NCBI GenBank assembly: GCA_045110575.1
Contig: JBGCGF010000010.1
Location: 49,736 to 113,735 of the forward strand
Origin: CALDTK01 sp045110575
GTDB taxonomy: Bacteria; Bacteroidota; Bacteroidia; Chitinophagales; Saprospiraceae
Direction: 5' to 3'
DNA length: 64,000 nt
Below, one piece after another: positions 9,142 through 18,348 of this stretch (within the stretch, counting starts at the first letter, position 1; the number at the start of each line of letters is the position of its first letter). Below the pieces are notes generated by a model. The model had not been told where the DNA came from and made no database searches. It saw only the letters and a list, made by a program, of their open reading frames with translations. Position numbers and translations under genes: made by a program.

Positions 9142-10278
9142 TTATCCTCTAACCAACCGCACTCTTTCTCCTCCTACAGCCAAAAAGTAGACACCCTTCG
9201 TCAACTCAGAAACATCAATCGTCTTATTACTCGGCCCGATCTTTCTCGAAGAAACAAGCTGTCCAGTTAGGTTAAAGATGTCGCAGTTAACAGCTTCTGT
9301 TAGTTCCATATCGATGGTAACTAAACCACTGGTTGGGTTTGGATAAATGTGTGGGGTTTTGGCGAAAGCTGACTCAGATACACTTGAAACCGGACTACAG
9401 CCGATCAACCCATCTAGCGTGTACTGAGAAACGAAGTTCCAAATGACAGAACTTGCGTCAATGTCCATGTTGCCGCGAACTCCCACCCAATCGTGTCCAC
9501 CTCCAACGACTCTGTAATGATCTACAGCCGAGCAGCCGTCACTAAAAGATAGAAGATCTACCATGCTGCCGTCATTTGGGTCGGTGTCTGGAAGTGCTGT
9601 TAGCGTTGTATTTGAAGGTAACGAGTTGAAGTCGATCCAGTACTCGTTCGTTTCGGCTATTGTCTTAGAGTTGGAAGGCGCAGAAGTAGCGTAAGCAACG
9701 GTTCCATCTGCAGTTCCGTGAATGGAAACAACCGGCATAAGGTGTTCAGGATCACAGGCGTTGAAGGTCTCTGAACTCATCTTTCCTCCAACTGATCCAA
9801 TGGCTGCAATCCGATCACTCAATTGGCAGGCTAACTCATAGCTGAAGTAGCCTCCATTAGAATACCCGCAACTGTAGACTCGATTGAGGTCTATGCTGTA
9901 GGCCGCATCTAAAGCATCGATCATGGCCTCTGTAAAGCCGAGATCGTCGGCTGTACTTCCGTTTGTCCAAGCGCCTACATTCCAGTGGGGTGCTCCGAAA
10001 AACGAAGAGCCTTGCGGGTATACGAGGATGAAGCCTGCCGTATCGGCTACTTCACGCATTGCTGAGCTATTCATGAAGCTGCTCGCCTGTTGCGTAAATC
10101 CATGAAAATTGAACATCAGCGGCGTTGGTACTGCAGCGTCATACATCGCCGGTATATAGACGATATAAGATCTTGTCGTTCCGCCAACGTCAACGGTTTC
10201 GTTGAGTGTTTGCTGGGCAAACAGTACGGTTATCGATAAGCTAAGACTTGCGAAGAGGAGGGTAATACGTGTGATCAT
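9142..10278 (-). CDS. Secreted PHB-depolymerase/feruloyl-esterase-like hydrolase with type A T9SS sorting signal
   Basis: 378 residues from the ATG at 10278; the frame open to 10401 adds 41 residues before the signal peptide MITRITLLFASLSLSITVLFA and is unlikely. The alpha/beta-hydrolase core (about 25-280) shows the LpqC/PHB depolymerase pattern: oxyanion region FNFHGFTQ, nucleophile GYSNGG, aspartate in HGTADG and histidine in GGGHDW. The C-terminal ~75 residues (IYPNPTSGLVTIDM ... YFLAVGGERVRLVRG) are a type A T9SS sorting domain. It should be exported to cleave ester bonds in polymers or plant-type phenolic esters; the substrate cannot be read from sequence. The AFAKT segment just before the sorting domain is encoded by a copy of the 14-mer. 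Confidence 0.88.
   Translation of the reverse strand: MITRITLLFASLSLSITVLFAQQTLNETVDVGGTTRSYIVYIPAMYDAAVPTPLMFNFHGFTQQASSFMNSSAMREVADTAGFILVYPQGSSFFGAPHWNVGAWTNGSTADDLGFTEAMIDALDAAYSIDLNRVYSCGYSNGGYFSYELACQLSDRIAAIGSVGGKMSSETFNACDPEHLMPVVSIHGTADGTVAYATSAPSNSKTIAETNEYWIDFNSLPSNTTLTALPDTDPNDGSMVDLLSFSDGCSAVDHYRVVGGGHDWVGVRGNMDIDASSVIWNFVSQYTLDGLIGCSPVSSVSESAFAKTPHIYPNPTSGLVTIDMELTEAVNCDIFNLTGQLVSSRKIGPSNKTIDVSELTKGVYFLAVGGERVRLVRG
9356..9369 (+). repeat. 14-mer GTTTTGGCGAAAGC, inside esterase gene
   Basis: Exact copy; the coding (minus) strand reads AFAKT at the junction between the catalytic domain and the sorting domain. Confidence 0.9.
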
Positions 10279-10445
10279 GCTTGGGGCTAAGTTTAACTTT
10301 GAGCAATTTAGTGGTGTTTGATTAGTAAAGCGGTGTCGGATACTAATATTAACCCAAATACATCGAGCAATTGTCTTTGATATATTTACAGTGAATTGCA
10401 AAGCAGGCTCGGATTTGTCTTGTTGTAATTGAAAAATACACTTGA

Positions 10446-11168
10446 GTGAACCTACTCTTAATCGAAGATGAAGCCAGTGTGGCCCGGCGTTTAGAACGGC
10501 TATTGCGTAAGATTTTGGGCGATCAGATTAGCTCGCTACACGTGGGCTCTAGTGTCGACGCTGCCCGTGATTATCTCCAGGATCACCCTGTGGACTTACT
10601 CTTTCTCGACCTCAACTTGAATGGGGAAGATGGATTCACCGTACTTCAACACTTGCTGGCGGAAGCGTGCGATGTAATTGTGGTTTCTGCTTACGGTGAT
10701 CGAGCACTTGAGGCGTTCGATCATGGCGTGTTGGACTTCGTCCCAAAGCCATTCCGTGAGGAGCGGCTGCGACGTGCTGTACAACGCTACCTAGATGGGC
10801 AGCCAAGTGCGGACCATCCTCTCAAGAAGTTAGCGGTAAAGCGCCGTGGAAGAGTCGTATTGGTCGATGTGAACGACATCATCATGATTCAGGGCGCGGA
10901 CATTTACTCAACTCTCCATCTAAAATCGGAGAATGAGAATGCTAAGCAAGGTGCGACCGAACTAACAGAAAAGACCCTGGAAAGCCTAGAACGACTGTTG
11001 CCGTCTAACTTTTCCAGGGTCCATAAATCATACATCGTCGACATGAATGCCTGTCAAGAAATTCTCGTGGAAGGCGGCGGACGTTACCAGCTTTTGCTAG
11101 CAGACGGTCGCACCGTTCCATTAGGTCGCACGCGCTATCAAGCGATTAAGGCACAATTCTTTTCGTAA
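10446..11168 (+). CDS. LytTR-family response regulator
   Basis: 240 residues from a GTG start (MNLLLIEDEASVARRL). The receiver domain (1-120) has the acidic pair ED near residue 8, the phosphorylated aspartate in LLFLDLNLNGEDG, and the lysine in DFVPKPF. Residues 130-235 form a LytTR DNA-binding domain (ILVEGGGRYQLLLADG, FSRVHKSYIVD). Such regulators receive phosphate from LytS-type kinases and bind direct repeats upstream of their targets. The likely partner kinase is encoded 1.6 kb downstream, separated by an oppositely oriented hydrolase gene. The ends of this gene and the hydrolase are only 25 nt apart. Confidence 0.94.
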   Translation: MNLLLIEDEASVARRLERLLRKILGDQISSLHVGSSVDAARDYLQDHPVDLLFLDLNLNGEDGFTVLQHLLAEACDVIVVSAYGDRALEAFDHGVLDFVPKPFREERLRRAVQRYLDGQPSADHPLKKLAVKRRGRVVLVDVNDIIMIQGADIYSTLHLKSENENAKQGATELTEKTLESLERLLPSNFSRVHKSYIVDMNACQEILVEGGGRYQLLLADGRTVPLGRTRYQAIKAQFFS

Positions 11169-11193
11169 AGCTTCGGCGGCAATGGCTGAACGG

Positions 11194-12654
11194 TTACTCA
11201 TTCGGCAGTACCCAATCAACGGGTGATACAACGATGCGCTCGTTCTCTACTTCTTCCCCTGAAAAGTATGCTTTCATGACTTCCAATATTCTAGGCGAGG
11301 ATAGAAACAGTGGATCGCTGTGTCCGGCTCCTTCTAAAAGAAGGTGACGACCATTGGGCAAGTACTCCAAGGTCTCCTCCGCATTAGCTGCAGCGGTTCG
11401 GCCATCCAAGGTGCCACTGATGCAAAGCACAGGTAATTCAGAAGGGTAGGGTGTTCTGAAATCTGGGCCAGCGTCCAGTGCGATGAGCGCATCATATTGA
11501 TGCAGGTAAGGGAAGTTGATCGCATCACCAAGAAGGGTTGTCTTTGCTTGCAGTTCAATCAGTTTTCTGCGCTCAGGTGTGATGCCTGATGCGAGGTCCA
11601 TGCCCATCGACATGCCGCGGAAGTTGCCAGACTTAGTGTGCAGCGCGTATTTCGCGATGGCTGAAAAATCTCCATCCAGCATTTGTTGAACGTTCAACGG
11701 TAAATCACGAAATGCTTCAGGAGCACCAAGGAACCAACTCATCAAGATTTGTAGTTCAAGTTTTCCGAGTGCCACGGTCATGGTGTCGCCTGTACCTGGG
11801 TGCGCCGTGGTCACTACTGCAGGAGTCTTTTCGACTTTTGCGAGGAGTCGTGCGACGTCTCCCAAGAAATCAGGATACACGTTGGCTGTCTTGGCGTCAG
11901 CTTTTAAAAGCTCATCAATAGATTCTAATATTTCCTGCTGGTCAACGGGCAACTTTACGGTGTGGTCGTATCCTTCAACGCCTGCTAGGACTACGCGGTC
12001 TAGCATTTTTTCGTGTCGCTTAAGTGTAGTGAGGGCTAGGTGGCTTCCGTAGCTTATGCTCCAAAGGCTGATCTTTTCAGCTCCTAGGGCGAGGCGTAGT
12101 TCATTGAGGTCATCTGCACTTGCATTGCTGTTGTAGGCGGCGAGGTCGGCATCATTCTCCTTGAAGAAGTTGGCGGCTTCCTTTGTAGCATCTTGGATGA
12201 TTGGGCGAACAGCAGCATGCGTCATTGGTGTCGAAGGATCAAAAGTCCACATAGCTGGGTTAGGTGGTGGGCCGTCAGAGATTCCTGTGCCGCGCTGGTC
12301 ATAGGCGATAACATCAGCCACAGAACGTAGGGCTAAGAATAGGTCATGGCGCTTGTGTTTCGCTGCATTTATACCTGAGCCACCAGGACCGCCGGCGAGA
12401 TAGACAATGGGCGATCCAGGATTTGGGTTTGTGCTTTTGAAGCGTACAAATCGCAAGGTGAGTTGACGACCGTTGGGCACATTCCGATCTTGTAGGACAT
12501 TGAATTCTCCCATCTCAGTTGCGATTTCTCGGCCGTCTTCAGCAACGAAGTTGTGAGGTGTTAGCTTTAGTTGAGGGATCGCTTGAGCGGTTACAAGGTG
12601 GCCATTGAGGCAAAGAAGAATTAGAGAACAGAGAAGGATGGTTAGTCGTTTCAT
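11194..12654 (-). CDS. Secreted alpha/beta hydrolase, proline aminopeptidase/TAP-like
   Basis: 486 residues with a signal peptide (about 1-23, ending LVTAQA). The core resembles tripeptidyl aminopeptidases: oxyanion loop YLAGGPGGSG, YDQRGTGISDG, nucleophile serine in WSISYGSHLAL, aspartate in SGTLDGRTAA and histidine in GAGHSDPLF. The nucleophile elbow reads S-x-S-x-G instead of the usual G-x-S-x-G. It is probably a periplasmic or surface peptidase/hydrolase. It sits between the two halves of a LytTR two-component system but on the opposite strand, so it could be a target of that system; this is inference from position only. Confidence 0.82.
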   Translation of the reverse strand: MKRLTILLCSLILLCLNGHLVTAQAIPQLKLTPHNFVAEDGREIATEMGEFNVLQDRNVPNGRQLTLRFVRFKSTNPNPGSPIVYLAGGPGGSGINAAKHKRHDLFLALRSVADVIAYDQRGTGISDGPPPNPAMWTFDPSTPMTHAAVRPIIQDATKEAANFFKENDADLAAYNSNASADDLNELRLALGAEKISLWSISYGSHLALTTLKRHEKMLDRVVLAGVEGYDHTVKLPVDQQEILESIDELLKADAKTANVYPDFLGDVARLLAKVEKTPAVVTTAHPGTGDTMTVALGKLELQILMSWFLGAPEAFRDLPLNVQQMLDGDFSAIAKYALHTKSGNFRGMSMGMDLASGITPERRKLIELQAKTTLLGDAINFPYLHQYDALIALDAGPDFRTPYPSELPVLCISGTLDGRTAAANAEETLEYLPNGRHLLLEGAGHSDPLFLSSPRILEVMKAYFSGEEVENERIVVSPVDWVLPNE

Positions 12655-12810
12655 CGGTAGCGTTGATTAGAGGTTTTAGAGAGGAGTATTCCTCGTCGTT
12701 GCTACCAAGGTGTGCGCGATCGGAGTGCCATCCAAGGTTTTACCCGTGAACTGCACCTGCTGTTGGGTCAACTGCACCGAAGGCCTCTGGAGGCCGTGTA
12801 CCTTCGCATT

Positions 12811-14466
12811 ATGAAGTTGTTTTGGCTTGCTTTTCCACTCTTCCTACTTACCGCTTGTGTGGATCTTGATCCATACCTGTTAGATATCACCTACGATGGC
12901 ATAGAGCATCGTGCAGCTGGAAGTGCGGCTTGGTTGGAAGGCTCGCCTTCAGGCGTGGGTGTATATGAGGTTGGCCTAGATGTTACCATTGATAGTCCGG
13001 TGGATTCTTTGGTAGCATATGCGTTACTCGTCTCTCAGTTGGCAAGTGCTGAGGCGTACTTCGATGGACGGTATCTAGGAACGAACGGTATTGTGGGTAC
13101 TTCTGCCGCAACGGAAACGCCAGGGCAAATCGACTACATGTATATGTTGCCAACTGCTTGGCTAACTCCAGGTAAGCACCGTGTACTTTTCAAGACTTCT
13201 AATTATCACGCTGACGGGCGAGTTCGTTTTTATGGCGCCTTTATCACGCACTATGAGCGTCCTGTAAGAATACCGCTCACGTTGACTGCCTTCTTGCATC
13301 TCTACGCGGGAATGTTCTTGGTGATTGGTCTGTTCTTCGGCTTTCGTTTTCTGATTAGCCGGCGAGATTGGTCTTTGCTTGCCTTTACGATCATTTGCCT
13401 GGCCTTCTTCGCCTTGCTGATCGTGGAGTATATCCGCTCCTATTATCTCTATCCATATCCTTGGCACTTTACTCGATTGCAAATCATTCTAGGTCTGAGC
13501 TGGCTGATTAGTTCAGCGCTACCATTGTTCTTTGTATTGCGCTTTGGGATGAGGGTAGTCTGGTGGGCTGTAGCTCTTCTTGTGGTAGTGTTCGGGGTCT
13601 TGCTTTTTGCTACTTGGTACGGCTACGATCCTGCTACAAATGTTGGAATGATCGCTGGATTTTGGATGGCTACGGGAGTCTGCATTTTGGCCGAAAGGAA
13701 AAATATCCAAGGTGCAAAGCTTGCATTGGCGGGTGTGTTGCCAGTAGCGATTGCATTACCTCTAGCCTATAGGAATTACGATATCGCCCTCTATGTTGGT
13801 TTTGGTTACTTGGTGATCACCGTATTGATTTCTCTTGTACTTCGGGAGCGGGAAGAAACACGCTTGCGTGAAACGGCCCTACTTAGGTCTAGTAGGCTTA
13901 AGCTTCAACTTCTGAAGAAAAGCATCCAGCCTCATTTTCTGATGAACTCTATTGCCTCAGCCATCGATTGGATCGAAGAACATCCTGCTCGAGGTGTTGA
14001 TCTCTTGCTTGCGTTGAGCGAAGAGTTTCGCATTCTACTCGATAGCGCCGATGAAAACCTAATCCCGCTTGAAAGAGAAATTGCACTCTGTCAGGCTCAC
14101 CTTACGGTAATGAGCTTTCGGAAATTGGCTCGTTATGAACTTCAAACGGAGCTAGTCATATCTTCAGCTTCTATTCCTCCCGCCATACTATTGACGTTTT
14201 TGGAAAATGGTATCAGTCATCAGTCTGGTGAAAGATCTGCAGCGGACCCTTTAAGCTTTACGCTAAAACAAGCACTAGAAGGCAAGCAACTCTGCTATCG
14301 CTTTTTTTCTCCAGGAGATGCTAAAGAACCAGTTGCAGGCAGGACAAAAGGAACTGGTCTTAGCTATGTTGAAGCACGCTTACAAGAGAACTATGGGGAT
14401 TCTTGGACGATGTCCTATGGTCCAGTACGTGGCGGTTGGGAGACGATCGTTTCTGTACCTGCGTAA
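12811..14466 (+). CDS. LytS-type membrane sensor histidine kinase with lipobox and 7TM module
   Basis: 551 residues from ATG 12811; a frame to 12712 adds 33 residues upstream of the signal sequence and is rejected. The N-terminus MKLFWLAFPLFLLTAC looks like a lipoprotein signal with cysteine at 16. An extracytoplasmic beta-rich domain (about 20-165) follows, then about seven membrane helices (about 170-350, 7TMR-DISM-like). A coiled linker leads to a His_kinase domain with phospho-acceptor QPHFLMNS, and a HATPase with the N-box FLENGISH and GTGLSYVEARL. It is the plausible partner of the LytTR regulator encoded 1.6 kb upstream on the same strand. A lipid-anchored N-terminus followed by seven helices is unusual, though the cysteine may be incidental. 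Confidence 0.88.
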   Translation: MKLFWLAFPLFLLTACVDLDPYLLDITYDGIEHRAAGSAAWLEGSPSGVGVYEVGLDVTIDSPVDSLVAYALLVSQLASAEAYFDGRYLGTNGIVGTSAATETPGQIDYMYMLPTAWLTPGKHRVLFKTSNYHADGRVRFYGAFITHYERPVRIPLTLTAFLHLYAGMFLVIGLFFGFRFLISRRDWSLLAFTIICLAFFALLIVEYIRSYYLYPYPWHFTRLQIILGLSWLISSALPLFFVLRFGMRVVWWAVALLVVVFGVLLFATWYGYDPATNVGMIAGFWMATGVCILAERKNIQGAKLALAGVLPVAIALPLAYRNYDIALYVGFGYLVITVLISLVLREREETRLRETALLRSSRLKLQLLKKSIQPHFLMNSIASAIDWIEEHPARGVDLLLALSEEFRILLDSADENLIPLEREIALCQAHLTVMSFRKLARYELQTELVISSASIPPAILLTFLENGISHQSGERSAADPLSFTLKQALEGKQLCYRFFSPGDAKEPVAGRTKGTGLSYVEARLQENYGDSWTMSYGPVRGGWETIVSVPA

Positions 14467-14598
14467 TTGACCAGTCTTGGCTTGAGTCGCTTTTGAAACC
14501 CGTACTTAAAAGATTCTGTGGAAGAGCGAGGTACAAAGGTTTGTTAGGTGATGAAGTTGTAAAGGTTGTTCGATTTATGAAGACGTTAATCTTTGCCT

Positions 14599-15694
14599 TT
14601 ATCTAGCAATTTTGAGTAACCTTTTTCTAGATTTTAGTGCGTTTCGATTTAAGGGTTGCTTCGTCGTTGGCTTGGTGATGTGCGGCTTGTTAAGCGTTCG
14701 ACGTTCTTCTTGCTCCAGTGTTTTTAGACTTGTTTCCTTATCCTTTCCGTATGCACGAATGAGCATGCCGAGGCCTTCTTCTAAAGTGATAGGCTCTTTA
14801 TCAAGTATGGTGTTGAGGAACGTTATGTCGGGACATCTGCGTTTCATGTCTCCGGCTGGGAGCGCAGGTTTGTGCTTTATTACTGACGATGAGCCAGTGA
14901 GGTGTACTATCTTCTCTGCTAAAGCAAGTACCGTTATTTTTTTGTCGCTTCCTACATTGATTACACTATTGAGTGCAGAATGCTTATTGATCATTATTTC
15001 AATACTCGCCACGTGGTCGTTTACATGGAAGTATGTACGCGTTTGTAATCCATCCCCATAGATTGAAATTTCTTTTTTTGGATAAAGCAGCCTTCAGAAA
15101 CCTAGTAATCACAAAGTCGTGACTCTGTTGAGGTCTGTAAATATTGAAAAGTCGGAGAATAGTGAACGGGAGTTCGTAAGCTTGGTGATAAGCCTGGATG
15201 TATGATTCTCCTGCATTTTTGACAACAGCGTATGGTATTCTTGAGTTAAGCGGAGTGGTTTGCTCATGTTGTGGCATCTCTACCGGTTCGCCGTAGACTT
15301 CTGAAGAAGAAGCAAAGAACACGCGACGCACTTTAAACAAGACAGCAAGATCCAAGACATTACGCATGCCTTCCAAATCCTGCATAATGGCCGTTGGGTT
15401 TTCCTGCGTTCGAGCTACACCCACTACTGCTGCATAGTGAAAAATATAGTCGAAGGGAGGCCATTTGGAGGCTTCGAGACACCACTTAATATCGTTGACA
15501 TCAGCCTCTTGAAATGACCAGTTTGTATATTTATCTGACGGTAAATTTGATTTATATCCCGTTGATAGATTGTCAACGATGACTACAAAGTTGTCTTTGT
15601 TTTTCACCAGTTGTCTGGCTAGTGATCCACCTACATGACCTGCTCCACCGGTAATGAGGAATCGTTTTGAAAAAATTGTAGTCTTAGTCATCAT
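14599..15694 (-). pseudogene. NAD-dependent sugar-nucleotide epimerase/dehydratase, frameshifted
   Basis: Two overlapping frames make one extended short-chain-dehydrogenase protein. The first (15694 to 14999) has the Rossmann motif GGAGHVGG, SSSEVYGE and the catalytic YxxxK (YAVVK). It then reads a run of seven A residues (minus strand, 15073-15079) and ends in nonsense. Dropping one A restores the family sequence KEISIYGDGLQTRTYFHV and continues in the second frame to 14599 with VASIEIMINK, NVGSDKKITV and PDITFLN. It resembles UDP-glucose 4-epimerase/UDP-glucuronate decarboxylase relatives. It is the last gene of the polysaccharide cluster. The break may be a true mutation, a sequencing error in a homopolymer, or a site of transcriptional slippage. 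Confidence 0.8.
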
Positions 15695-15729
15695 TGCTTG
15701 ATTTAAGCGGGGGGCAGTTAGTTTATTGG

Positions 15730-16536
15730 TTATTTGGCCAGAAGAGAAATCGTGTCTTTAATTGTCAAGGAGCTATAGAGTTGATCTCTTAGTTTAGCTC
15801 TCAATTTTTCTGAAGGATTGGCGTATCCTGTCAAGATTTTTTGCTTGAAAGTTTGCATCGTATCGTAGCTGTTAATCTCGATTCGATGTTCTCTGTGGCG
15901 GTATGCCTTGTCGATGCCACTAAGTCCTGTGTGTACGCTGAAGGCAAGAGGGTAGAGCTGTTTCACTTGTCTAATAGCTGCCTTGTTGTACTTGCCGAAA
16001 GGGAACGCGAAGGATTGAGGTGCAGAGCCTAGCTCTGCAGTAATTGCTTCTTTACTGCGTGTTAGTTCGTCTAAGAGTTCGCATGAGGAAGCAACTGAAC
16101 AGTCTATGTGAGAAGCGGTATGGCTTGCGATGTCCCAGTCCAATTTCAAGAGATCTCGAGCATCATTCCAATTTAGGATTGCATCCGAGGGCAGCATATC
16201 AACAGCCAAGAAGGTCGCTTTAGATTTTTTTGATAGCCAGTCTGTCGCAATGAAGGCGGTCGCACTAAATCCATAATCAGATAGGATTGGAGCAGCGATT
16301 TCAATCTGGCTTTTAAAGCCATCGTCAAACGTGATGGCGAATACTTTCTCTCGCTTATTGTCGCTGAGTAGGTCGGTTAATGGTACTGATCTATATCCTT
16401 GTTCATATAGCCATCCCATTTGCGCTTTGAACGCTCGTTGGTTCACATGAACGCGGTGCGAACCCGCAGGTAGCGGACCGCTGGAAATTCCATGGTACAT
16501 GAGTACTGGAATGCCGGTGGAGGTAAGGGGTCTCAT
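15730..16536 (-). CDS. Polysaccharide deacetylase (NodB homology, carbohydrate esterase 4)
   Basis: 268 residues. The catalytic NodB domain covers about 10-215, with GISSGPLPAGSH near the start, the metal/base motif TFDDGFKS, the zinc-binding pair in SHTASH and FAFPFGKY. No signal peptide is evident. It lies 36 nt upstream of the epimerase gene and 104 nt downstream of a family 2 glycosyltransferase on the same strand. This order suggests the three modify an N-acetylated exopolysaccharide, as in poly-N-acetylglucosamine systems, though the product cannot be identified here. Confidence 0.9.
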   Translation of the reverse strand: MRPLTSTGIPVLMYHGISSGPLPAGSHRVHVNQRAFKAQMGWLYEQGYRSVPLTDLLSDNKREKVFAITFDDGFKSQIEIAAPILSDYGFSATAFIATDWLSKKSKATFLAVDMLPSDAILNWNDARDLLKLDWDIASHTASHIDCSVASSCELLDELTRSKEAITAELGSAPQSFAFPFGKYNKAAIRQVKQLYPLAFSVHTGLSGIDKAYRHREHRIEINSYDTMQTFKQKILTGYANPSEKLRAKLRDQLYSSLTIKDTISLLAK

Positions 16537-16640
16537 TCCTTACGCAGGGATGCCCAGCTACTCGTCTTGTTTCCAAGCAACACAGTAATTGTCGATGATG
16601 CTACTCCCGTAATTGCCTTTAGGCCTGTCGAAAAGAGACT

Positions 16641-17810
16641 TTAAGGATGTAGTGGTATTCCTCCGACAGCATAGCCTAGGAGGCCATAACCAAAGAGGCA
16701 ACCGCCTAAACAGAAGTAAGCCGCAGCATGCCCAAAAACAAGTGTAGGTGCTATCGCGCTGACTGCGAACAGATAACCTGCACTCAGGAATAGGATTGCT
16801 CTAGGCAATTGGAGCATGCTAAAGCCAAATTCGAGGGCAGACTTGTCTTTGCGTTTTAGTCCCAGTCGGATCATGGGAAGCGAATACGTGCGGATCATTT
16901 CAATCTGCCCGGTTATCCATCGCTTCCGTTGGTTTTGAAAGTTACTTGACTCGGTTACCGCAGCGTATTCAACAGGAGCGTTTCCAACCCACTTGACATG
17001 CTCGCCCAATTGAGTGAGTGTAGCCTTCCAAGCTTTGTCGTCCGCAAACGGTTCTTGACGTGCTTGAGCACATGCATGAAACAGATCGATGCGGTATGCT
17101 GTACCGTTTCCGTGTAAGTGTGCGTCAAGACCTAAGCAGTCCTTGACACCGAGGTTTATCACTTGGCGCAGTTCTTCCGCCGCAGCATCCATAGCCGGCA
17201 AGGCGCCTTCAGCTGCATTCGAGACATTTCGATAGGTCTGATATGCTCCTGAGGGGTTTTCTTCTATCGCTTCTGACAAGGCAGAAAGGAAATGCGCAGG
17301 CAAGGTGCAATCCGCGTCGATTACGATCACATAGTCTGCGTCGGTAGACTCTTTTCGAATGATATCGCTTACATAACGTAGCGCTTGCGTTTTGTCTGAA
17401 GGAGCATCTGTTTGACGCTCAAATACCTCGGCACCCAGCTTTATCACCTTAGGTGCAGTATGGTCACTACAATTGTCCGCAACCACTAGGTGGCGGTATT
17501 TATTTTTAGGGTAGTTTTGGTTTTGAATCGACTTTATAAGGTTTTCAATGCACTCACCTTCATTGTGTGCAGGAGTAACAATGATGAACTTAGATATACT
17601 GTTTTCGCTTTTAGGCTTCACTTCCATTTTGCTCCTGATCCGCTGAGCGAAAAAAGGGTAAATCAGCGCTGGCAATAAGACATACAGGCTCGCGACCACT
17701 ATATACACCTCTAGTGGGAAGTGAGTCAAGCGCAGAATCCAGGATAGCCCTTCGGTTAACATATTGTCTAAATGTTGATTCAAAAGACGTTGATTGTCTA
17801 ATGATAGCAT
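16641..17810 (-). CDS. Membrane-anchored family 2 glycosyltransferase
   Basis: 389 residues (a start at MLTEGLSW, 17762, is also possible). An N-terminal membrane helix (about 32-55) precedes the GT-A domain, with IIVTPAHNEGE, the metal-binding DAD of VIDADCTLP, and the acceptor motif QRKRW (Q-x-x-R-W, cellulose/chitin/PgaC type). C-terminal membrane helices follow from about 325. These enzymes polymerise or extend glycans at the inner membrane. The frame ends abruptly after GGIPLHP inside the last helix region; adjacent frames stay open for ~30 codons, so the C-terminus may be altered. It is first in the cluster with the deacetylase and epimerase. Confidence 0.88.
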   Translation of the reverse strand: MLSLDNQRLLNQHLDNMLTEGLSWILRLTHFPLEVYIVVASLYVLLPALIYPFFAQRIRSKMEVKPKSENSISKFIIVTPAHNEGECIENLIKSIQNQNYPKNKYRHLVVADNCSDHTAPKVIKLGAEVFERQTDAPSDKTQALRYVSDIIRKESTDADYVIVIDADCTLPAHFLSALSEAIEENPSGAYQTYRNVSNAAEGALPAMDAAAEELRQVINLGVKDCLGLDAHLHGNGTAYRIDLFHACAQARQEPFADDKAWKATLTQLGEHVKWVGNAPVEYAAVTESSNFQNQRKRWITGQIEMIRTYSLPMIRLGLKRKDKSALEFGFSMLQLPRAILFLSAGYLFAVSAIAPTLVFGHAAAYFCLGGCLFGYGLLGYAVGGIPLHP

Positions 17811-18348
17811 GAAGGTACCGAGCGGTCTGCCTTTATCTGTACTATAGGTTTAAATACACTCTATTTGTGTTGTAACCCTTTTATGTTACCTCGAGTTCTA
17901 TTTGTGAAGGAGGGAGGGATTTTATTAAAATATTACAATTGGATAAGAGCGAAAAGGATAGCGAACTTGACTTCTAACACCGCTCTTCGAGGTTGGTCGT
18001 AGCCTGTTCGAAGTCATGGTATCTGTATATATTTTTCGGGACTAATATGATTGCGCTAGCGCATGTGGCATCTTGATAACGTACCTAGATTTAAGACTAA
18101 ATTGGACTTGTAGTAACTGGATTTTAATGAGATAATGTATGGTATTACCCACTTTGTGGTGTCACCAGATAAGTAGGGTATGGCCTGCCATTTTTTAGCA
18201 CGGATGAGCAAACCTCTACGCGTTGGCGTTCGTCTGCAGGCCGATTTACTCGGTACTCAGAAATACGGATGAGATCTTAAGCGAATGGCTGGACGTCTCT
18301 ACTCTCAGGTACTTTTTCAAGAGAGGGGAACCATCGCCTACACGGCAT
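17811..18348. other. 538-nt non-coding stretch upstream of the glycosyltransferase cluster
   Basis: No supportable gene in either strand. It is AT-rich in its first 350 nt and contains a 12-bp palindrome TGCGCTAGCGCA (18052-18063). It must include the promoter for the minus-strand polysaccharide genes, but I could not find a match to TAnnTTTG. An open frame at 18223-18558 on the plus strand overlaps the propeller lipoprotein gene and looks spurious. Confidence 0.5.

Noticed and set aside
15073..15079. Programmed -1 frameshift at A-AAA-AAG in the epimerase
   Set aside because: The frame needed is +1 (or -2), not -1.
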